The notes beneath the pieces were generated by a model. That model was given only the letters and a program-made list of their open reading frames with translations, had not been told where the DNA came from and ran no database searches. DNA of 64,000 nucleotides. Origin: JACMLC01 sp963720235 (lineage in GTDB: Bacteria > Acidobacteriota > Blastocatellia > Pyrinomonadales > Pyrinomonadaceae). Shown piece by piece: positions 58,989 to 64,000 of the stretch. Position numbers and translations under genes: made by a program. The stretch is taken from assembly GCA_963720235.1 (NCBI GenBank), contig OY970389.1, positions 310,001-374,000 on the forward strand, written 5' to 3'. Within the stretch, counting starts at the first letter, position 1. Each line of letters starts with the position of its first letter.

Positions 58989-60575
58989 TTAATGCTCAGG
59001 GACGTAGGCCAGTGCCTTGTCGCCGAGTTGTCCCCACAGTCCGCCGCCAGCGATGGCGTTCGGGCTGCTGGTGCGAGGCTGTCCTGTCGAGCTATCGATA
59101 ATGTAATAGGTCGCACTGGATGGACGCCAGACGGCGATGTCTGTCCTGTTGTCGCCGTCATAGTCTGCCTGCACAAGCGTATCCGTGCCGAGTCCCCAGA
59201 ACTGCGAGCGAAGCGTGCCGGTGGAGCTTTGCAGGATGTACCACGCGCCGCTTGAGGGACGAAAGACAGCGATGTCGGCTTTGCCGTCGCCGTCGTAATC
59301 TCCACGCGCGGGCTTGTCTCCTTCGAGACCAAAATGCTCCGCCCTGAGTGCGCCAGTAGAGCTTTGCCTGATGTACCAGTTGCCTTCTGTTGGACGAAAG
59401 ACTGCGACATCAGCCTTGTTGTCGCCGTCGTAATCGGCTGGCACTGCGAGGTCTCCCTGATGTCCCCAGCGTATCGCTCCATAGTTGGTTGAAGGGTCTG
59501 TAGATGTGTACCATGTGCCAGTCGAGGGACGGAAGAGTGCATAGTCATCGTATGAGTCGCCAGTGTAATCCGCAGGCACAGGGACATCTCCGTTCATGCC
59601 GAAGTTCAGGACGAACACATTTGCGGCTGAACTGAGCCGGACGTACCATCTGCCTTCTGACGGACGAAAGACTGCGTGGTCAATTCGATTGTCAATATCG
59701 TAGTTGCCCTGCACGCGCACATCGCTACCGAATCCCCACTGCACAGCGTGCAGCGAACCGCTGGAGCTTTCCCGTATATACCAGACGCCGTTTGCGGGAC
59801 GAAAGATTGCAAAGTCCGCTTTCCCGTCGCCGTCGAAATCCAGATGCTTGCGCACTGTCGAAGGCGGGGCCGCGTCAAGCGTCAATGTTGCCACAGTGAT
59901 TTCGCCCACATCTCCCTCTCCGCCATCTTGAAAACGCAGAGTCCAGACGCCGTTCGGATTCGTCACGCTCGCAAAGGCGGGCGTGATGAGTGTTAGACCT
60001 CCGCCTCCGCCTCCACCGCCAGCCGTTGTTGTGCGATAGCCGCCTTGCGGCACAGACTCAGCATCTCCTACCAACTGCGCCGCTTGCCAGAAAGACGGGA
60101 TGGTCGGCGCGGAATCCAGAAAAGTGTAAGAGCCATTTAAATTTGAACTGTCGCCGCAATTCTGACTGCTGGTTGATCCGGTTTGCGAAAAGATAATGTG
60201 CGAGGCAGTATTGCCGGGCGCGATCAATGTGGCCCTCAAGTCGCCAACCCTTGTGTGAGTCAAGGTAAAAGCGACGGCCACAAATGTGAGCTGATTGGCG
60301 GCAGGCATGCCCGCCACAGTAAAGGTCACATCTCTGGTTGGGCCAGTATAGTCGCCGCACACTTGACCGCCAGCCGGAGAGTCTGGAATCGCGCCGAGGC
60401 TCTGCGCATCCGCGCTAAAGCTGGTCACTGCAATTCGCTGCTGCTCACCTGCCGCGGAAACGGCAGTCGAACGCCAGCGACCGACCGGCAAGAGGGCCGG
60501 AGCCATACACATCAGCGCGAGGCACATCGGCAGCCTGTTTGTTCGTCCAGATTTGACGGTAGAAAAAGCTCGCAT
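58989..60575 (-). CDS. Secreted P-domain-like / VCBS repeat protein
   Basis: 528 residues; the ATG at 60575 has AAAGGAG just upstream. Weak signal peptide (MCLALMCMAPALLPVG...). Residues ~50-230 resemble a proprotein-convertase P-domain: SADAQSLGAIPDSPAGGQVCG, HTRVGDLRATLIAPGNTASHIIF, GVWTLRFQDGGEGDVGEI. A run of eight glycines sits inside this region. Then six ~45-residue VCBS/FG-GAP-like repeats (DFDGDGKADFAIFRPANGVWYI and relatives), as in the genes at 2117 and 50156. Likely exported and calcium-stabilised. It has a good promoter and a 195-nt leader carrying the motif shared with the gene at 2117. Confidence 0.9.
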   Translation of the reverse strand: MRAFSTVKSGRTNRLPMCLALMCMAPALLPVGRWRSTAVSAAGEQQRIAVTSFSADAQSLGAIPDSPAGGQVCGDYTGPTRDVTFTVAGMPAANQLTFVAVAFTLTHTRVGDLRATLIAPGNTASHIIFSQTGSTSSQNCGDSSNLNGSYTFLDSAPTIPSFWQAAQLVGDAESVPQGGYRTTTAGGGGGGGGLTLITPAFASVTNPNGVWTLRFQDGGEGDVGEITVATLTLDAAPPSTVRKHLDFDGDGKADFAIFRPANGVWYIRESSSGSLHAVQWGFGSDVRVQGNYDIDNRIDHAVFRPSEGRWYVRLSSAANVFVLNFGMNGDVPVPADYTGDSYDDYALFRPSTGTWYTSTDPSTNYGAIRWGHQGDLAVPADYDGDNKADVAVFRPTEGNWYIRQSSTGALRAEHFGLEGDKPARGDYDGDGKADIAVFRPSSGAWYILQSSTGTLRSQFWGLGTDTLVQADYDGDNRTDIAVWRPSSATYYIIDSSTGQPRTSSPNAIAGGGLWGQLGDKALAYVPEH

Positions 60576-60643
60576 GGTTACTCCTTTTCTGCGGGAAAGC
60601 GAGGGCGCGACAGTCTCGATATTAAATACACGATGCCGGTTTT

Positions 60644-60673
60644 AGGCAGCGTATCATATTAGGAATATTTCAA
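60644..60673 (-). promoter_or_regulatory. 30-bp leader motif shared with the VCBS gene at 2117
   Basis: Minus-strand TTGAAATATTC-N8-ATACGCTGC followed by CT; 25 of 30 bases match 1989-2018 on the plus strand. Both copies lie upstream of secreted VCBS-repeat genes in the same orientation relative to the gene, here 69 nt before the start codon and inside the predicted leader. Confidence 0.5.
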
Positions 60674-60740
60674 ACTGATACGGAGTTTTGGATACAGACG
60701 AGACTGGTTCGCGATAACGGAAATAATTCTTTGGAAGGAA

Positions 60741-60755
60741 GGAGATAATATCTCC
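60741..60755. promoter_or_regulatory. Operator-like palindrome
   Basis: GGAGATA-A-TATCTCC, a perfect 7-bp inverted repeat with one central base, starting about 23 nt downstream of the -10 box of the minus-strand promoter. A repressor site is possible; no candidate regulator is indicated. Confidence 0.35.
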
Positions 60756-60777
60756 ATCTGACCAATTAGACGCTGCC

Positions 60778-60805
60778 ACTATAATGCGTGATGCTGGATT
60801 GTCAA
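60778..60805 (-). promoter_or_regulatory. Sigma70-type promoter of the P-domain/VCBS gene
   Basis: On the minus strand: TTGACA (60805-60800), 16-nt spacer, TATAGT (60783-60778). Best promoter match in the window. It predicts a leader of about 195 nt to the ATG at 60575. Confidence 0.65.
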
Positions 60806-60849
60806 TGAGTTTTAGTCTCAGGTTAGTTGCAAAAGTGGCAAAGAAAAGT

Positions 60850-60974
60850 GAGTTTCCCGCTGGTGGCGCAAAGACGCAAAGGAAGCTCGCAAAGAGTTGA
60901 AGCTCTACTTATCTTGAAAGCTTTCTTGGCATCTTTTCTTTGCGCCTTTGCGCCACCAGCGCGAGATTCTTTCG
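60850..60974. repeat. GCAAAG-word inverted repeat, copy A7 (full length, altered word)
   Basis: Left end GAGTTTCCCGCTGGTGGCGC, right end GCGCCACCAGCGCGAGATTC then TTTCG. One word reads CTGGTGG instead of the usual CAAAGG, and the opposite arm has the exact complementary change. Loop GAGTTGAAGCTCTACTTATC then TTGAAAG resembles A2. Lies beside the flavoprotein stop. Confidence 0.88.
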
Positions 60975-60984
60975 TGCTTTTCTG

Positions 60985-62550
60985 TTAAGCAATCTTGATT
61001 CCGATGCTTTCCAGAAATCTGGTCGGCCTGTCGCCGCCAATCATGGCGAAAATAAAATCGTTAGGCACAGTCTCTTTCACTTCGCTTGTGCGCGCATTCA
61101 TCAAGACCACTTCGCCGTCGCGTATCTCTTTGATGGAAGTGCCGAAGTAAGCTTTGATTTTTCCTTCGTCTATACATTGATAGACCTGCATCTTGTTGCC
61201 GAATTTGAGGTCTGTCTTGAGGTCGCTGCGGATGACGAGCGTGACTTCGTTAATCTCTTCAGGCGGGCGAAAGCTGATGCGGTCGCCGTCGCGTCGTGCG
61301 ACTAAATCAACCGCAGCTTCTATCGCAGAGTTGCCCGCGCCGACGACGATAATCTTCTTGCGCTTGTAGCTCGCGGGGTCTGCAAGCTTGTATTTCACCT
61401 TATCTTCCGTGCGCCCGTCGCGTGTGACTTTCATCTCTTCGCCGGGCAGACGCAGCTTCATAGGCGTGCCGCGCGTGCCGAGCGCGAGGACGACACGCCG
61501 CGTGCGATAAGTGACTTTCTCTTTCTCAACTCCCCTCTCGGTCTGCACAGTGAAATAGTCGCCGTCTTCTGCGCGCTTCACGCTCTTGCAACTCTCGCCT
61601 TCGTTGATGACTACTCCGTGAGAACTCATCGTGCCGAGCCATTGGTCCAGAATACGCTCGCGCTGTTCGCCCAATCCTTCGACGCTGATGCTGCCGCGCG
61701 AAGGCATCGTGTCGGGTTTGAAAAAAATATATTTGCCTTTCGGATAGGCTTCGATGGTCGAGAGCGCTTTGTCCTGCTCGATGCCGACGTAGCGCAAGTT
61801 TTGTCGCTGAGCCGCAATCGCCGCAGACAATCCGGCGGGGCCAATGCCGATGATGGCGACATCCGTCTCGGCTTTCGGCTCAGGCCCGGCTCCGTTTTTT
61901 AACTCATCTGCGATGTGCTTGATAACATCCGCTCCTTCGTTCGCAGCGTTTTTGATAAGCGGCGTGCCGGAGACATCACCGATGATGTAGCAGCCCGGCA
62001 CATTGGTCATAAAGGCTGCGTCGCGTGTCGGTGCGGGCCGCGACTTGATGCGCTTGGTCGTGTTGACGACGACGCAGGCTTTTGGATTGACCGGGCATTC
62101 GACCTGACATGAAGTGTCTTCCATGCACTGGTCGCGCGCGACGACTGTCGCAATGCCGCCGACAATCGCCAGCACATCATGCGGGCAGGCTTCGACGCAC
62201 GCATGACAACCGATGCAGCGATCCGCGAAAATTACAGGGTGCGGATAAGCCGGCCCGTTCGGCTCCATCTGGCGTATGAGTTCGAGGTCTTCTTTCGTCA
62301 GTTGCGTGTTCAATTCTTCCGCTACAACTTTTCTGCCCGCCGAAGCTTTGAGCAAGCGACGCGCGCGTGCGGCATCGCGCCAGATAAAAAAAGCTCCCGC
62401 GAAAAGGACTGCCAGAAAAATTCCGGCCCATGCATAAAAGGGCAGACCGCCCGGAACTTTGCGCGCAGAGAGGCCGCCGCCTGACAATAAATTAATTGCC
62501 AGCAGCAGAAGCAGCAGAGCGATGGTGTTGAGCAGGGAAGACTTTTTCAT
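60985..62550 (-). CDS. Membrane-anchored FeS-flavoprotein NAD(P)H oxidoreductase
   Basis: 521 residues. Two N-terminal TM helices (about 5-24 and 37-58), then a double-cluster ferredoxin-like domain: CIGCHACVEACP and an unusual second motif C-x5-C-x3-C-x6-C (CMEDTSCQVECPVNPKAC). Then a thioredoxin-reductase-like flavoprotein: FAD site VAIIGIGPAGLSAAIAA, NAD(P) site IIVVGAGNSAIEAAVDL, and FIFAMIGGDRP near the end. No CxxC of thioredoxin reductase is present. It probably passes electrons between NAD(P)H and the clusters. It follows the heptaheme cytochrome gene by 44 nt on the same strand, suggesting they form a redox pair. Confidence 0.92.
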   Translation of the reverse strand: MKKSSLLNTIALLLLLLAINLLSGGGLSARKVPGGLPFYAWAGIFLAVLFAGAFFIWRDAARARRLLKASAGRKVVAEELNTQLTKEDLELIRQMEPNGPAYPHPVIFADRCIGCHACVEACPHDVLAIVGGIATVVARDQCMEDTSCQVECPVNPKACVVVNTTKRIKSRPAPTRDAAFMTNVPGCYIIGDVSGTPLIKNAANEGADVIKHIADELKNGAGPEPKAETDVAIIGIGPAGLSAAIAAQRQNLRYVGIEQDKALSTIEAYPKGKYIFFKPDTMPSRGSISVEGLGEQRERILDQWLGTMSSHGVVINEGESCKSVKRAEDGDYFTVQTERGVEKEKVTYRTRRVVLALGTRGTPMKLRLPGEEMKVTRDGRTEDKVKYKLADPASYKRKKIIVVGAGNSAIEAAVDLVARRDGDRISFRPPEEINEVTLVIRSDLKTDLKFGNKMQVYQCIDEGKIKAYFGTSIKEIRDGEVVLMNARTSEVKETVPNDFIFAMIGGDRPTRFLESIGIKIA

Positions 62551-62594
62551 GCTCTCCGGGGAATCATCTTTGAAGAGTCGTGCACCGCAACAGA

Positions 62595-64000
62595 TTATTG
62601 ATGCGAGATGATGGTTGCAGTCAAGCGTGTCCTTTCTGCGGCGGTCTCGCTGGCGGGAGAGAGCAGACGCGGATTCCAGTGGCCGGGCGTTTTGATGTGC
62701 TGTATGTGACAGGATGAACAGTTGGGCGCGTCACCGGCCAACACCGGACGCTGGCCCACGCTCGCCACCTGACCGTTATTTCCATTGTGACAACTCGCGC
62801 ACGTTGTTTGCGGAGTCTTGAGGTCAATCGGCGCGAAAGATTTATGGCAATTCGAGCAGGATAAATCGCCAGTCTTGTTGCCATCTTTCAGCCCGACATT
62901 CTCTACGCGCACGCGGTTCAAGTGCAGCGCGTGAAACTGCCTACTGCGCCAATCGTCATCCGTCTCGCCCGCGAGACGCACGCGCGCACGCTTGAGAGCT
63001 TCACTTTCAACATCCTTCCTCTGCTGCCACGCGGCATCACTCAATCCCTGCCATTCCCACTTGCCGTTGACGACCGGATAACCGACCGTGCCTCCGTGCG
63101 GAGTGAAGACGCGCCGCCCGCGATAGAGATTCTGATTGTCATTCGTGTGGCATGTCGCGCACGTCTTGAGCGCGGCTTCAGCCGGACGAAAATCCGCGCC
63201 CTGATGTTCCGCGTGACATGAGTTGCAACCGATTCCCGCTTCCGTGTGCGCCGGAATACCTGTCAGTGCGGCATCAAAGGCTGCTGTCTGATGACACGCC
63301 GCGCAATTCGCTTCCATACTTCCCTTGACAGTGTGACAGGTCGTGCACGAGTTGGCATTAGTCTTGTTCGCAATCGCCGTCGCAGGAGTTTGATGAACGA
63401 GCGCGGCCTGCGCGTGCGGTTGAGAAACAGGAGCGGGCGAAAAAGCTTGTGTGTACCAGAAGGCTGCTGCGACAGAGATGACAGCGATGAGGACTATGGC
63501 CCAGATAAAAACTGAAAAGGGCCACGGGCGCAAGAGGTCTCTGGTTGGCTTCCAGTTGAACTGCGCCTTGCCGGGACGCGCTGGTTGTCGCGGGTGAAGC
63601 GGCGACGGGCGCGCGGCCTTATCGCGCGTGCGCTTATCCCAAAACTCTTTGAGCGCGTCCGCCACCTTCGGCGGAGCAGAGACTGCTGATTCAGGCGCGA
63701 GCGGTTGCTCCTGCGTAGCCTGCTCAACTGCCTCTGCAACATTGGTTGCCACCTCAAAGCGAACGTGTATGTTGAGAGACTCGCCCGCGCGACTCATGTG
63801 CAGATAAAAAGAGCCAAGCTGCGCGACATCTCCATCGGCCAAAGCTTCCGGCTCGTTAAATTCCACAAGCCTGCCATTTAAAGTGACCGGATGAGACTGG
63901 CTGAGATTGATAAGATAGAAACGACCGTCTATCACATTGATGCCCGCGTGCAGGCGCGACACCGTCGGATGATTCAGCAGGATTTCGCAATCTATCTGGC
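62595..64000 (-). CDS. FHA-TM-heptaheme cytochrome c fusion (5' end beyond window)
   Basis: At least 468 residues; the frame stays open to the right edge, so the gene is truncated. It enters in the FHA domain (EILLNHPTVSRLHAGI, then LINLSQSHPVTLNG and LADGDVAQLG). A variable linker, one TM segment (WPFSVFIWAIVLIAVISVAA), then a c-type cytochrome domain with seven CxxCH motifs: CTTCH, CAACH, CNSCH, CATCH, CSNCH, CASCH, CSSCH. Topology implies FHA inside, hemes outside. FHA domains bind phosphothreonine, so the protein may link Ser/Thr kinase signalling to extracytoplasmic electron transfer. The partner flavoprotein is encoded directly downstream. Confidence 0.93.
   Translation of the reverse strand, partial: QIDCEILLNHPTVSRLHAGINVIDGRFYLINLSQSHPVTLNGRLVEFNEPEALADGDVAQLGSFYLHMSRAGESLNIHVRFEVATNVAEAVEQATQEQPLAPESAVSAPPKVADALKEFWDKRTRDKAARPSPLHPRQPARPGKAQFNWKPTRDLLRPWPFSVFIWAIVLIAVISVAAAFWYTQAFSPAPVSQPHAQAALVHQTPATAIANKTNANSCTTCHTVKGSMEANCAACHQTAAFDAALTGIPAHTEAGIGCNSCHAEHQGADFRPAEAALKTCATCHTNDNQNLYRGRRVFTPHGGTVGYPVVNGKWEWQGLSDAAWQQRKDVESEALKRARVRLAGETDDDWRSRQFHALHLNRVRVENVGLKDGNKTGDLSCSNCHKSFAPIDLKTPQTTCASCHNGNNGQVASVGQRPVLAGDAPNCSSCHIQHIKTPGHWNPRLLSPASETAAERTRLTATIISHQ

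Overview
The window most resembles a chromosome segment from an Acidobacteriota bacterium, probably the Blastocatellia/Pyrinomonadaceae side. This rests on a VWFA-domain protein of the type named for Acidobacteria, many secreted PEGA, VCBS and lectin-like proteins, several Ser/Thr kinases, and a globular pilin-type domain typical of that phylum. The assignment is an inference from protein families; there is no rRNA here, and I saw no tRNA, CRISPR array, transposase or phage gene.

Layout: 1-1.9 kb, end of a response regulator and its CpxA-like sensor kinase. 2.1-7.5 kb, a secreted delta-60/VCBS protein, a large PIG-L deacetylase-like protein and a lipoprotein. 7.6-17 kb, an iron-type ABC importer (fused permease, ATPase, and a distant binding lipoprotein) interleaved with an acetyltransferase, an AAA/TPR protein, a DUF6176-like protein and a six-repeat tectonin-like secreted protein. 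17.3-24.6 kb, an S9 peptidase, an M28 peptidase, the dciA-gatC-gatA cluster, Maf, and a cysteine-less TlpA-like protein. 24.8-29.6 kb, a molybdenum hydroxylase operon (2Fe-2S, Mo and FAD subunits plus a MocA-like transferase) whose FAD subunit carries the four-cysteine insertion of 4-hydroxybenzoyl-CoA reductase. 29.7-37 kb, a phospho-signalling island: FHA/protease-like protein, two membrane Ser/Thr kinases, a PP2C phosphatase and a PEGA/TPR protein. 38.4-41 kb, folK-panB-panC. 41-50 kb, an ABC-2-like membrane protein, an AlbA_2 protein, VWFA and lectin-like secreted proteins, an amidohydrolase and a small membrane protein/thioesterase/acetyltransferase operon. 50-60.6 kb, secreted proteins including M36 and S8 proteases and two VCBS proteins. 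61-64 kb, a membrane FeS-flavoprotein beside an FHA-transmembrane-heptaheme cytochrome that runs off the window.

The most unusual property is the intergenic DNA. Nearly every gap holds a long hairpin whose arms are built from 7-8 nt words. The words differ between families (GCAAAG, ATCCTTC, ACAGAGAC, GTGCAGT, AGTTTTC and others). One family has seven copies here with a shared loop and asymmetric ends. A second type is a roughly 160 nt multi-hairpin element, four copies, usually joined to 21- or 24-bp tandem arrays. Several elements have been absorbed into genes and supply start codons, stop codons and, in one case, a signal peptide. Some lie inside operons. No transposase in the window explains them.
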